A stretch of DNA of 64,000 nucleotides from Paraburkholderia madseniana. GTDB taxonomy: Bacteria > Pseudomonadota > Gammaproteobacteria > Burkholderiales > Burkholderiaceae. The position numbers were made by a program, and so were the translations under genes. The stretch spans positions 79,019-143,018 of the forward strand of contig NZ_VOSW01000008.1 in NCBI RefSeq assembly GCF_009690905.1, in the 5' to 3' direction. Positions within the stretch are counted from its first letter, which is position 1, and each line of letters begins with the position of its first letter. Under the pieces are notes generated by a model. It ran no database searches and had not been told where the DNA came from. It worked only from the letters and a program-made list of their open reading frames with translations. Below are positions 1-8,160 of the stretch, in pieces.

Positions 1-210
1 TATGCGCATGTCTGGATGTGCGTGAACGAAATTGTCCTTGCTCTGCTGTGCAATTCCAAAGCGCAGATCAGAGATAGAGCGAAGCGCAGAGGACTTACCG
101 GCTTCGTTCTGACCGTGCACAAGCACGAGTTTTTGTCCGGCTGTGCCGAAATCAAGTACACGGTTTGTAAAGGGGCCGAAGGCCTGAAGGTGCAGTCTAA
201 CGAGCCTCAT
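1..210 (-). CDS. AAA ATPase, YhaN/SbcC-like (N-terminal fragment, runs off window)
   Basis: Only the first 70 codons are in the window. The reading frame starts at an ATG that overlaps the TGA of the upstream nuclease gene in an ATGA junction, so the two genes are translationally coupled. Early residues resemble the N-terminus of SMC/RecN/YhaN ATPases, and a clear Walker A motif (GQNEAGKS) lies near residue 41. SMC-like ATPases of this class pair with an SbcD/YhaO-type metallophosphoesterase to process DNA ends, which is exactly the upstream neighbour. The coiled coil, signature motif and Walker B lie outside the window, so completeness cannot be judged. The family call rests on the Walker A motif and on the operon partner. 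Confidence 0.75.
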   Translation of the reverse strand, partial: MRLVRLHLQAFGPFTNRVLDFGTAGQKLVLVHGQNEAGKSSALRSISDLRFGIAQQSKDNFVHAHPDMRI

Positions 211-1475
211 TTCGCACGCTCCTCTGTGTCTATACCGGAGAGCTGGGCCAGGACGGTGGCCTCCGCGTCGGCGAGAAGAGTCCGAATTGCATCGGTATCC
301 AATGCATTCGGGTCGGCGTCCGCAAGTCCACTGGGCAACGCCCGCATGTCACCGAGCTGCGCCGCAAACCAAGCTTTCATATCGGCTTCATTGGCACCAA
401 TCGCGTCGACGAGCCTTACAACCTCACCGATCGCGTCAGCGCGCTCAGCCGCAGCCACACGATCCAGTGGAGATCTGAGTTCCAGACGAACCTGCTCGAC
501 CCACACGTCCACCTCGTCCATGTCTTGGGTAGCGGCCTGAATAGCCGCGGCAAGCGAACCGGGTTGTTCGGCCTCGAGACGATGCAGGGACGACTCTCCG
601 TGAACAAGCAACCGAACGGCATGAAGACGGTCGCGCGCACCGGCGATCAACTCTCCAACTCGTGCGAGAAAATTTTTCGCCAGCGCATCAACGGTCGCAA
701 GCCCCGATGCATCGAGGTACAGGTAGTGCCAACGTACGACATCGAGCGGAACGAACTCCGCTGCCGTAATGATGCCTCCTTCGACGGTAACCAGCTCACA
801 CCCCTTCGGCCCAGTCTCCTTCGCATGGCGGCCTTGCAAATTGCCCGGGAAAACAATTCGGGGACCCGACTCCCGAACCACTTCCCGCGCATGGACATGG
901 CCAAGTGCGAAATAGTCGTAGCCCTTGTCCACAAGCGCATCTATCGACGTCGGTGCATACGTATCGTGGCCCTCGCGGCCTGTCAAACTGGTATGGAGAA
1001 CGCCGATGTTGAACCGCCCCGGCACGGGGGGTGGGTACTGCGGTACCAGATCTTCGGGAACGGCACGATGGGGAAAGCTACGCCCATGTACGGCCACCGC
1101 TAGGCCCTCAAAGTCAAACGTTTCGCTTTTAAGTGCACTGAACACGTAAACGCCTTCGACTTCGGGGAGTTGCTTCGTAATCTGGCTTTCCGCGTCGTGG
1201 TTACCTTTGACAATAAAAACAAGGATACTGGCCCGGCGCAGCCGCACCATCTGGTCTCGAAAGAACAAGCCGGTGCGAAAGTCGGCCCAGTTACCGTCGT
1301 AGATGTCGCCAGCAAAGATAACTAGCGCGACGCCTTGCTCGATGGCGAGATCAACGAGAGCGATCAACGACTGGCGCGTAGCTCCGCGCAGCCGCTCCAC
1401 CGGTGCACCGTCATAACTATCGAGCCCTCGTAGTGGGCTATCGACATGGAGATCAGCAGCATGAATGAATTTCAA
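207..1475 (-). CDS. Metallophosphoesterase / DNA repair exonuclease, YhaO/SbcD-like
   Basis: A 422-residue calcineurin-like phosphoesterase. All metal-binding blocks are present in order: DxH at residues 8-10, GD at 56-57, GNHD at 91-94, a lone His near 161, and GHVH at 192-195. The layout is that of SbcD/Mre11-type nucleases and the Bacillus YhaO family, which cut DNA ends together with an SMC-like ATPase. The next gene downstream is such an ATPase with a 4-base overlap. The C-terminal half (about 230-422) is helical and charged, as expected for the ATPase-docking region. It is either a repair nuclease of the element or half of a two-gene defence module. The start MKFIHAADLH fits the family, where the first metal motif comes about eight residues in. 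Confidence 0.85.
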   Translation of the reverse strand: MKFIHAADLHVDSPLRGLDSYDGAPVERLRGATRQSLIALVDLAIEQGVALVIFAGDIYDGNWADFRTGLFFRDQMVRLRRASILVFIVKGNHDAESQITKQLPEVEGVYVFSALKSETFDFEGLAVAVHGRSFPHRAVPEDLVPQYPPPVPGRFNIGVLHTSLTGREGHDTYAPTSIDALVDKGYDYFALGHVHAREVVRESGPRIVFPGNLQGRHAKETGPKGCELVTVEGGIITAAEFVPLDVVRWHYLYLDASGLATVDALAKNFLARVGELIAGARDRLHAVRLLVHGESSLHRLEAEQPGSLAAAIQAATQDMDEVDVWVEQVRLELRSPLDRVAAAERADAIGEVVRLVDAIGANEADMKAWFAAQLGDMRALPSGLADADPNALDTDAIRTLLADAEATVLAQLSGIDTEERAK

Positions 1476-1838
1476 TCGGTGCCCTCCGGGTTAGTGCCCC
1501 AACGACCGCGCATAGGCTTGCGAAAGAATACACCAATGAAGCCTGATGCTCTTAAGGCACAGCCCGCGTGCTCCCGCCGATGGGGAAACCTCGCTGGATA
1601 CGCGCTGCTGGCAAGGCAAATTTCCAGAGATCGCAAATTTTGATCAATGCAAAGTGCGTAATTCAACAGCGACTCGGAGATTGGCAATTAGCTCCAAAAG
1701 TTCATAATCAGAGGGAATTGCAACCCCGGCAAACCGGACGATTCCAGAAATTTTCAGACCTATATCACTGTTCTGAGCGAAAGCAGCACACGCTCCGCCA
1801 GAGCGACCCCGCCTTGGCGTCCTGTCTCAGGAGCCACC
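1476..1838. other. Intergenic region, divergent promoters expected
   Basis: This 363-base gap separates the leftward nuclease operon from the rightward plasmid-like module, so it should hold promoters for both directions. No convincing ORF, tRNA or repeat was seen. Base composition is locally less GC-rich around 1615-1760. Confidence 0.4.
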
Positions 1839-1967
1839 GTGATACCGAACACTTCCCCCTTCGAATACCTCCTCGCCTACGCCATCGTCTTTATGGCGGG
1901 CATTCTGACCACGATTGCACTGCGCAAATACACCGAATGGGTACACAGGAACATCCAGCATGTGTGA
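1839..1967 (+). CDS. Small membrane protein (42 aa), GTG start
   Basis: A short reading frame starting with GTG behind a good ribosome binding site (CAGGAG at 1828-1833). The product has one hydrophobic stretch at about residues 9-29 followed by a basic and aromatic tail, so it would be a single-pass inner-membrane peptide. It overlaps the start of the next gene by 8 bases, which suggests coupled translation and supports it being real. No family is recognised. Small size keeps the confidence moderate. Confidence 0.5.
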   Translation: MIPNTSPFEYLLAYAIVFMAGILTTIALRKYTEWVHRNIQHV

Positions 1968-2418
1968 TCCCTTCTTCGACCCAGATGATCCTCATGAACC
2001 GGACTGGAGCCGCGACGAGGGAGGGCAGCACGAACCGCACTCCTCTCATGACCCATACGCGAACCACATCCCGCCTCCGCCCAACCCGACTACGGAATGC
2101 CCGGATTGCCAGTCCGGGCGCATCGACACGCTCAATCATGCCCGGAAGGTAGGCGGCGCGATCGGAACGGCCGCCGGCGCAGGCGGCGCCGTTGCCATGG
2201 CACTATCCGGCGCAGAAATTGGCGCCGCGGTTGGTGTGATCGCGGGACCTGCCGGTGCAACCTGCGGTGCGATCGCCGGCGCCATCATCGCCGGACTGTT
2301 TGGCGGTGCAGCGGGTTGCGCAACGGGTGCGACCTTCGGGGAGATCGTCGACGCCAACGTGCTCGATAACTATCGCTGTCTCGCCTGCGGCTACACATTC
2401 AGCATTAGAAAGGCCTGA
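1960..2418 (+). CDS. Zinc-ribbon / glycine-zipper protein
   Basis: A 152-residue protein. The first 45 residues are acidic and rich in His and Pro. A CPDC motif (about 47-50) and a CLAC motif (about 141-144) flank a long Gly/Ala-rich segment (about 65-125) with repeated small-xxx-small spacing, typical of glycine-zipper membrane-inserting domains. The two Cys pairs could form a split zinc ribbon brought together by the hairpin. The start at 1960 overlaps the preceding small membrane gene, so the two are probably co-expressed. Function is unknown. The order (zinc ribbon, then DUF932 and YqaJ genes) is typical of plasmid-like integrative elements, but I cannot name a precise family. Confidence 0.65.
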   Translation: MCDPFFDPDDPHEPDWSRDEGGQHEPHSSHDPYANHIPPPPNPTTECPDCQSGRIDTLNHARKVGGAIGTAAGAGGAVAMALSGAEIGAAVGVIAGPAGATCGAIAGAIIAGLFGGAAGCATGATFGEIVDANVLDNYRCLACGYTFSIRKA

Positions 2419-2536
2419 GTTAGCTGCCGCAATTGCGTTCCCGCATCTGTCGACGTGGTCCAACGCCCCTGTTCCGTTCCTCCGCTCCTCACGCGATACG
2501 CGTTGAACCGCACCTTCCCTGTTCACTGCATACCGG

Positions 2537-2558
2537 GCCCGGTTTCTGCCGGGCTTTT
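2537..2558 (+). terminator. Rho-independent terminator or attenuator upstream of DUF932 gene
   Basis: A 6-bp GC stem (GCCCGG / CCGGGC) with a 6-base loop is followed by TTTT. It lies between the zinc-ribbon gene and the DUF932 gene. A similar GC stem follows the DUF932 gene, so the genes of this module may be separately insulated. Confidence 0.6.
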
Positions 2559-2590
2559 ATGGCGTCTCTTTTTCAGACAAGGAATTAATC

Positions 2591-3553
2591 ATGCATCTCG
2601 TCCAGACAATGGCTTACGTCAACGAAGTCCCATGGCACGGCCTTGGTAACCAGCTTGCTCCCAACCAGCCGCTCGAAGTGTGGGCGCAGCAGGCGGGTAT
2701 GAACTGGAAGATCGAAGAATCGGAAGTCCGCTTCGTCGCCGGCAACATGGGCCTCGGTTCCATCCACCCCTTCCCCGAACAGAAAGTGCTCTACCGCTCG
2801 GACACGAAGGCGCCGCTGTCCGTCGTGTCAAGCCGCTACCAGGTCGTTCAGCCCGCCGAGATTCTGGAGTTCTACCGTGACCTGACCGAGGTGGGCGGAT
2901 TCGAGCTTGAAACGGCCGGTGTGTTGAAGGACGGCAAGAAGCTCTGGGCACTCGCCCGTACCGGCCAGTCCGTTGCGCTCAAGGGCAAGGATCAGGTCAA
3001 CGGCTATCTGCTGCTCGCCACCGCGTGCGATGGGACGCTCGCAACCACCGCGCAGTTCACGTCCGTCCGTGTCGTCTGCAACAACACCTTGGCCGTTGCT
3101 CTGGGCGACAGCACGGGCGCCGTGAAGGTACCCCACCGCAGCCTGTTCGACGCGCAGGCCGTCAAGCGCCAGCTCGGCATTGCAATCTCGTCGTGGGACG
3201 GCTTCATCGTCAGGATGAAGGCGCTCGCCGAACGCAAGGTCGGCGATTCCGCGGCCGAAGCCTTCCTCCGTCGTGTACTTACGTATCCAGCGGGCGGCCC
3301 GAACATGCCAACCCCTACAACCAACGACAGCGCAATCAAGGCGGTACAGGCACTGTACGCCGGCCGTGGGAAAGGTGCCACGCTACCGTCTGCTGCTGGT
3401 ACAGCATGGGGTCTGGTGAATTCCATCACGGAATTCGTCGATCACCAGCGCCGCGCCCGCAGCGACGACCACCGGCGCGACGCCGCGTGGTTCGGCGCAG
3501 GCGCCACGCTCAAGCAGAAAGCATGGGACGAAGCGATGAAGCTCGTCGCATGA
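2591..3553 (+). CDS. DUF932 domain protein, phage/plasmid type
   Basis: A 320-residue protein starting behind AAGGAATTAATC. The N-terminus (VPWHGLG near residue 15, then a WKIEES block) and the later SSRYQVVQ and VCNNTL blocks are hallmarks of the DUF932 / TIGR03299 phage-plasmid protein family. Members occur on plasmids, integrative elements and phages, often beside recombination genes. Their biochemical role is not established. Here the gene lies just upstream of a YqaJ-type exonuclease gene, which fits a DNA-maintenance or recombination module. Length is normal for the family and no frame damage is visible. Confidence 0.85.
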   Translation: MHLVQTMAYVNEVPWHGLGNQLAPNQPLEVWAQQAGMNWKIEESEVRFVAGNMGLGSIHPFPEQKVLYRSDTKAPLSVVSSRYQVVQPAEILEFYRDLTEVGGFELETAGVLKDGKKLWALARTGQSVALKGKDQVNGYLLLATACDGTLATTAQFTSVRVVCNNTLAVALGDSTGAVKVPHRSLFDAQAVKRQLGIAISSWDGFIVRMKALAERKVGDSAAEAFLRRVLTYPAGGPNMPTPTTNDSAIKAVQALYAGRGKGATLPSAAGTAWGLVNSITEFVDHQRRARSDDHRRDAAWFGAGATLKQKAWDEAMKLVA

Positions 3554-3583
3554 AGTCTCCATCCCTGTTGTTACGTCATATAT

Positions 3584-3615
3584 GCCCGGCCGGGGTTTTC
3601 CCCGCCGGGCTTTTT
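3584..3615 (+). terminator. Rho-independent terminator after DUF932 gene
   Basis: An 11-bp stem in two parts (GCCCGGC plus GGGG pairing with CCCC plus GCCGGGC) with a TTTT loop and a following T-run at 3611-3615. It separates the DUF932 gene from the YqaJ gene. Confidence 0.8.
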
Positions 3616-3632
3616 CACATCTGGAGGTTCTC

Positions 3633-4637
3633 ATGTCTCGACCGGAAAAGGCTGGACCTGCCAGGAACCGTCCGGCATTGCGTCTCGTGGAAACGAAAGA
3701 TCTTCCACGCGAGGAATGGCTTGAAGTAAGAAAGAAGGGGATCGGTGGTTCGGATGCTGCCGCCGCCGTTGGCCTGAATCCATACATGAGCTCCCTGGAG
3801 TTGTGGCTCATTAAGACCGGCCGGGATGCCAATCTGGCGCGCCCGGATCCGGACGATACGACGGAGCCGGTGTACTGGGGCACCCTGCTGGAGCCGATCG
3901 TCGCAGCGTCGTACACGAAGCAAACCGGCAACAAGGTTAGGCGGATCAATGCCGTGCTCCAGCACCCGACGGTCCCGTTCATGCTGGCGAACGTCGATCG
4001 CGAAGTCGTCGGCAATCGCGACATGCAACTGCTCGAATGCAAGACGGCCGGCGAGTTCGGTGCGCGACTCTGGCGAGACGGTGTGCCGGAGTATGTGCAG
4101 CTTCAGGTGCAACACCAGCTCGCGGTTACGGGCAAGCAGGCAGCCGATGTCGCCGTGCTGATCTGCGGCCAGAAACTCGAAGTGCATCGCATCGTTCGTG
4201 ACGACGGGCTGATTGCCCGGCTGATCGAACTCGAAGTTGCGTTCTGGCAGTATGTCGAAACCGATACGCCACCGCCAGCGGATGGATCGGAATCGGCTGA
4301 CCGTGCGCTGCGCTGTCTCTATCCGGGCGCTGGCGGCACAGTTGATTTCACGGGCGAACGGAATCTGTCGGCGACGTTTGCCGATCTGGTTGCGGTGCGT
4401 ACCGAGATCGAAACCCATCAGCAGGTCGAAGCCAAGCTGAAACAGGCCATTCAGCAAGCGATGGGCGAAGCCGATCATGCGATGTTCGAGACGGGTTCAG
4501 TTTCATTCAAACGCAGCAAGAACGGTTCCGGCACCGACATCAAACGGCTGCTCGCCGATCACCCTCATCTTGAACCGCAGTACGCCCTCACGAAACCCGG
4601 TTCGCGCAGATTTCTTGTTTCTTCCGCGTCCATCTGA
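3633..4637 (+). CDS. YqaJ-type viral recombinase / lambda-exonuclease-like nuclease
   Basis: A 334-residue protein with the start chosen at 3633 because CTGGAGG stands 5 bases upstream. The YqaJ fold is shown by GIGGSDAAAAVGLNPY (about 33-48), the W-G-x-x-x-E-P block (about 86-92), LANVD (about 126-130) and LLECKTA (about 142-148), followed by a Q-rich helix (VQLQVQHQL). These carry the Glu, Asp and Glu-x-Lys residues of PD-(D/E)xK nucleases. The family resects double-stranded DNA 5' to 3' to feed single-strand annealing recombination. The C-terminal third is helical. No annealase (RecT/Bet) is obvious nearby, although the following gene could be a functional partner. Confidence 0.85.
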   Translation: MSRPEKAGPARNRPALRLVETKDLPREEWLEVRKKGIGGSDAAAAVGLNPYMSSLELWLIKTGRDANLARPDPDDTTEPVYWGTLLEPIVAASYTKQTGNKVRRINAVLQHPTVPFMLANVDREVVGNRDMQLLECKTAGEFGARLWRDGVPEYVQLQVQHQLAVTGKQAADVAVLICGQKLEVHRIVRDDGLIARLIELEVAFWQYVETDTPPPADGSESADRALRCLYPGAGGTVDFTGERNLSATFADLVAVRTEIETHQQVEAKLKQAIQQAMGEADHAMFETGSVSFKRSKNGSGTDIKRLLADHPHLEPQYALTKPGSRRFLVSSASI

Positions 4638-4684
4638 TGTCCCTGCTTTTCCCTTCCCTCTGTTTACCTAAATAGGAGAGTGTG

Positions 4685-5644
4685 ATGCTCAAGGGCCTTT
4701 CAATTACCCCACCTGTCATAGGACGAATTTCTATTGGACGTGTCGTTGAACGCAACGGCAAGCGCCTTCCGGAGAAAGACGATCAGTTCACGCTCACCAC
4801 TCAAGTTCAGAACCGAGACGGCTGGATGCTTCACCCGCTCAACGAAAAATTAAGAAAGGTCAATACCGGCAAGCTGAGGTCGATCCCAGTCCGGTTCCTG
4901 TTCGGCGATCCCGATCTCAACCTGCGCGCAGAGTATTCGCTATTCGACAGGGAGACTGGTCGCCCGCTGTGCGTTGGTAACGGCGAGACTTGCCGGCGTG
5001 CCGGTGACGACAGGATCGAGTCGTTACCTTGTCCGTCGCCGGACGGCTGCGCGTTCGGACAGACCGGAAACTGCAAGCCCTATGGGCGCCTGAATGTGCT
5101 GATCGGGGATGAGGACGAGATGGGTTCGTTCATCTTTCGCACCACGTCCTACAACTCGATCCGAACATTAGCCGCGCGCCTTCACTACTTCAGTGCGGTA
5201 TCCGGCAATTTACTTGCCTGTCTGCCACTGGAACTGAAGCTGCGAGGCAAGTCGACCACTCAGAGCTACCGGTCGGCGATCTACTACGTTGACCTCGGTG
5301 TGCGATCGGGCAGTACGCTCGAAGACACGCTGATGCAGGCGCGCGAGCTCGATGCGCGTCGGCGTGCGGCAGGGTTCGACCAGGCAGCGCTCGATATGGC
5401 GGCCCGGGCGGGATTCGCCAACGGCGCATTCGAGGACAGTGTCGAGGAAAGTGCGGCCGTAGCCGAGGAGTTCTATCCGGGTGTCGAATCAGGCAACGAG
5501 GCCTGCTCGAGCAGGCACGACGGGAAGGACGTGGAGAAAGTCGCAGACGATACGTCGTCGGAGACGATCGGGAAACAGGGCGCGCCGACCCTGCGCGACA
5601 AGCTCGACCGGCGAGCGGTTCTGTTGGGAGGAACAGCGGCATGA
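4685..5644 (+). CDS. Putative metal-binding protein, phage recombination-directionality-factor-like
   Basis: A 319-residue protein. The start at 4685 is preceded by AGGAGAG; an in-frame GTG just before it is a weaker choice. A cluster of four cysteines near residues 101-137 (in GETC, LPCPS, GCAFG and GNCKP contexts) indicates a zinc site. Similar proteins in integrative elements are annotated as hydrolase or metal-binding protein, and some are related to Gp3-like recombination directionality factors. I recall this relation from the cysteine pattern and context and have not tested it. The C-terminal 90 residues are acidic and low in complexity. The gene overlaps the next by 4 bases (ATGA). Confidence 0.55.
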   Translation: MLKGLSITPPVIGRISIGRVVERNGKRLPEKDDQFTLTTQVQNRDGWMLHPLNEKLRKVNTGKLRSIPVRFLFGDPDLNLRAEYSLFDRETGRPLCVGNGETCRRAGDDRIESLPCPSPDGCAFGQTGNCKPYGRLNVLIGDEDEMGSFIFRTTSYNSIRTLAARLHYFSAVSGNLLACLPLELKLRGKSTTQSYRSAIYYVDLGVRSGSTLEDTLMQARELDARRRAAGFDQAALDMAARAGFANGAFEDSVEESAAVAEEFYPGVESGNEACSSRHDGKDVEKVADDTSSETIGKQGAPTLRDKLDRRAVLLGGTAA

Positions 5645-6618
5645 CCAGCGTGCCTGGTAGTCCGGTCGGCCGCTCGAATCGCGATCCGTCGTGGCTGACG
5701 TTCGCGCTAGCGGCCGCAGCAACCGCAACGGCGATCTGCATGTCTCTACTGGCCGGGTGGCAGCGCGGCGGCGATCTGCCGGAGCGGCTCGTCTGGGTGG
5801 CGATCGGTGTCGTGCTGGTGGTCTGTGCACACCTGCTTCCCGCACTGTGTCGCTCCTCGCCATGGTCGGTACGCGGCGTCGGCGTACTGCTCTGGGTTGT
5901 GTGCATGGCGACCGCATGCTTCGGTCACGCTACCTTCTTCGTGCTGGCGCAACAGCACGCGGGGGAACGTCGAGCTTCGTCCTCCGTCCAGCCGAACACG
6001 GAAGCCGTACCGGCTGGTCGTAGCCTGACTGCAATCATGACCGACCGAGCCAGCGTGACCCGGAAACTGGCGAACGCCGATTCGCAACGCTGTCTACAAG
6101 AGTGTGCGGCCCTGAAGGTTCGACGTGTCGTGCTGGCCGCGAAACTCGATGCGCTCAATGCTGAAGCCGACGATGTCCGGCGACGACAGGCGGTGGATGA
6201 CCTACGGGAGGAGCAGCGTGACGCACTGACGGTCGATCCAGTCACGGGGCGACTGGCAACGTTACTCGGGACGACCGCAAGTCGCGTCGATCTGCTTTCG
6301 GGACTAACGTTTGCCGCCGTGCTTGAAGGCGTCGCCTGCCTGCTCTGGAGCGTCGCACTTAAGCCACGGCAAACGGCAGTCGCTACTCCCCCGGTTGTCG
6401 ATCCGGCCGCATCGGGTCACGAGCCCGTCACGTCCAGTCACGGTATCGACGATGCGCCGGTACCGCCAGCAGAGACCGAAGTCATGAGACTGGCCCGCGA
6501 CGTTGCTGCCGGGAACGTCCGTGCGACCGTTTCCGACATTCGGCGCCACCTCGGTTGCTCGCAAGCCAAAGCCACCGTGTTGCGCCGGCAGCTCGCGGAA
6601 CACACCACTACGCCCTAA
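5641..6618 (+). CDS. Membrane protein with C-terminal HTH (paralogue of the gene at 19434-20579)
   Basis: A 325-residue protein with three hydrophobic segments at about 21-110, a soluble coiled-coil-like stretch (about 140-205, including a conserved VPAGRSLT and LDALNAEA), a fourth membrane segment at about 225-245, and a Pro-rich linker. It ends in a short helix-turn-helix-like domain (VSDIRRHLGCSQAKA). The island encodes a clear paralogue on the opposite strand at 19434-20579 with the same architecture. No characterised family is recognised. A membrane-anchored DNA-binding or replication-partitioning role is an inference from the HTH and from sitting next to recombination genes in one case and a Rep-like gene in the other. 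Confidence 0.7.
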   Translation: MTSVPGSPVGRSNRDPSWLTFALAAAATATAICMSLLAGWQRGGDLPERLVWVAIGVVLVVCAHLLPALCRSSPWSVRGVGVLLWVVCMATACFGHATFFVLAQQHAGERRASSSVQPNTEAVPAGRSLTAIMTDRASVTRKLANADSQRCLQECAALKVRRVVLAAKLDALNAEADDVRRRQAVDDLREEQRDALTVDPVTGRLATLLGTTASRVDLLSGLTFAAVLEGVACLLWSVALKPRQTAVATPPVVDPAASGHEPVTSSHGIDDAPVPPAETEVMRLARDVAAGNVRATVSDIRRHLGCSQAKATVLRRQLAEHTTTP

Positions 6619-6708
6619 TCCGGACAAACATCCGGATTCCCTCTGTACCCCTTGAATCCGATTTGCCTCGGAGGCAGGCGTTCGTCCATTGCTTGGAGAA
6701 ACACTTTC

Positions 6709-7008
6709 ATGAATCCGCTATCTGCAAGACCCACACCCCGCCCGTTAACAGTCGGGCGTCTCTTCGCCACTCACGGCGCGCTCGAGGCGGTGCGCGCCGC
6801 CAACGCGTCAGTCGGCGACCTGCTGACCCGACACCTGCACGGCGACTGGGGCGACCTTCGTGCAGAAGACCGCAGGCAGAACGATGTCGCGCTTGAGAAT
6901 GGCCTGCGTGTCTTGTCATGCTACGAGCTCCCCGGAAACGGCAAAGTCTGGATCATCACCGAATGGAACCGCTCGGTGACGACCGTACTACTGCCCGACG
7001 ACTATTGA
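6709..7008 (+). CDS. Small HGDWGDL-motif protein, copy 1
   Basis: A 99-residue protein. The start at 6709 follows TTGGAGAAAC. It carries HLHGDWGDL followed by D..QND, and ends in a beta-rich segment (VWIITEWNRSVTTVLLP). The next gene is a paralogue with the same blocks. Such proteins are common on plasmids and integrative elements of proteobacteria and are often annotated simply as hypothetical or plasmid-related. The function is not known. The tandem pair lies between the membrane/HTH gene and the XRE repressor. Confidence 0.7.
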   Translation: MNPLSARPTPRPLTVGRLFATHGALEAVRAANASVGDLLTRHLHGDWGDLRAEDRRQNDVALENGLRVLSCYELPGNGKVWIITEWNRSVTTVLLPDDY

Positions 7009-7135
7009 GCGGCGGGATCTAGCTTCCAGCCATCCGCGCGACTTTCATCTGTCGTCGATCCGCCCTACCTACCATCTCTCTATTACCTACCGTCGAAAAT
7101 GTCCCGACGGCAGGCGAAACAACGCTGGAGTCACC

Positions 7136-7435
7136 ATGCAATCCAATGACATCTACCGCGACAAGGTCCGCTTCAAGGCGGGCCGTGCTACCGTCACCCC
7201 GGCCGCCGCGGCTGCACTTGAACTGGCGAAAGTGCACGACATCCTGCTGCTCGCGCGTCACATCCACGGCGACTGGGGCGACTTAGGCGAGCGCGACCGC
7301 TTGCAGAACGAACTCGCCGTGCTGCTCGATCTGGGCATCCGCTCACGTTACGCACTGCCGACAGGCTCAGTCATCTGTGTCACTACCGAGGCAGACCGTT
7401 CCGCGACCACGATGCGGCTTACTGACTGTGGATAG
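7136..7435 (+). CDS. Small HGDWGDL-motif protein, copy 2
   Basis: A 99-residue paralogue of the preceding gene. It shares the ARHIHGDWGDL / RLQNE block and the final beta-rich TEADRSATTMRL segment, while the N-terminal third has diverged. The start ATG follows CTGGAGTCACC. It converges with the XRE regulator gene, which ends 35 bases away. Function is unknown. Confidence 0.7.
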   Translation: MQSNDIYRDKVRFKAGRATVTPAAAAALELAKVHDILLLARHIHGDWGDLGERDRLQNELAVLLDLGIRSRYALPTGSVICVTTEADRSATTMRLTDCG

Positions 7436-7469
7436 CGCACAAGCGACAACATCAGACGCTGGACACCCT

Positions 7470-7817
7470 TCAGCGCCGTGCCAGCCTACCTGTCAGCCGT
7501 TCCACGATCTCCACGATCATTTCCCGGTCCCTGACACCCACCCCAGCGAGCAAGCCTGCCAGGTGCTTTGCCTGGTCGCTCGAACGGCTACTGACCTCCG
7601 TCAGCAGATCCGCAATATCGCAATCGAAGATCTCAGCCAGTTCCACGAGACGCGCCACGGTCGGCATGACGAGGCCGCGTTCCATGCGTGACACCGCTTC
7701 GTTGCCGATTCCCAACTGTTCTGCGACCTGCTCCTGAGTCAGTTCACTGGCCGCGCGATGTTTCGCAATAGCCCGTCCTACCGCTTCAGCCAATCGCTCC
7801 AGGTCTGTGTCCGGCAT
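7470..7817 (-). CDS. XRE-family helix-turn-helix transcriptional regulator
   Basis: A 115-residue protein. The start at 7817 is set by AAGGGAGAG just upstream; a longer frame reaches 7850 but lacks such a site. Residues about 17-70 form a Cro/CI-type HTH (LTQEQVAEQLGIGNEAVSRMERG), followed by a helical C-terminal tail of about 45 residues that could dimerise. It sits at the boundary of the plasmid-like module and reads toward it, consistent with a repressor of element functions. Targets are not known; the direct repeats around 7877-7905 upstream of it are candidates. Confidence 0.85.
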   Translation of the reverse strand: MPDTDLERLAEAVGRAIAKHRAASELTQEQVAEQLGIGNEAVSRMERGLVMPTVARLVELAEIFDCDIADLLTEVSSRSSDQAKHLAGLLAGVGVRDREMIVEIVERLTGRLARR

Positions 7818-7879
7818 ATGCTCTCCCTTTCGACCTGAATGGTTGAGCATCGCCCTTGTTGCATGAAGGACTTATAGGG

Positions 7880-7907
7880 TTGACAATACGCTTAGTAGGT
7901 TGAATAT
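7880..7907 (+). promoter_or_regulatory. Candidate promoter and repeat upstream of the XRE gene
   Basis: TTGACA (7880-7885) and GAATAT (7902-7907) stand 16 bases apart on the plus strand. The element also contains two GGTTGA repeats 22 bases apart (7878-7883 and 7899-7904 approximately), which could be operator half-sites for the divergent XRE regulator. It would read toward the lipoprotein gene at 8161. Prediction by eye only. Confidence 0.3.
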
Positions 7908-8160
7908 CAGAATTGCCGAGCCAGAATCTCGCGACTGATGCCGTATCGCACTGCTTGATCTCGAACTGACCGGTCCGAATGTCGACGGGATGAATCGGGT
8001 CACGAATCCTCGTGGTTTAACAACCGTTCGCATCCGCCGTAACACGACGCGACACTCCCCGCGCGGGGGGCGATTACCCGCGACATCGCGCCAAGGAACT
8101 TAATCCCAGACGTGCGACGAAATCAGTAGTTAACTATCCAACCAATAAGGACAGAACTAA
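7908..8160. other. Intergenic leader before lipoprotein gene
   Basis: About 250 bases without a gene between the regulator region and the lipoprotein. No structured RNA or repeat was recognised; a GC-rich run lies near 8056-8070. Confidence 0.3.
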
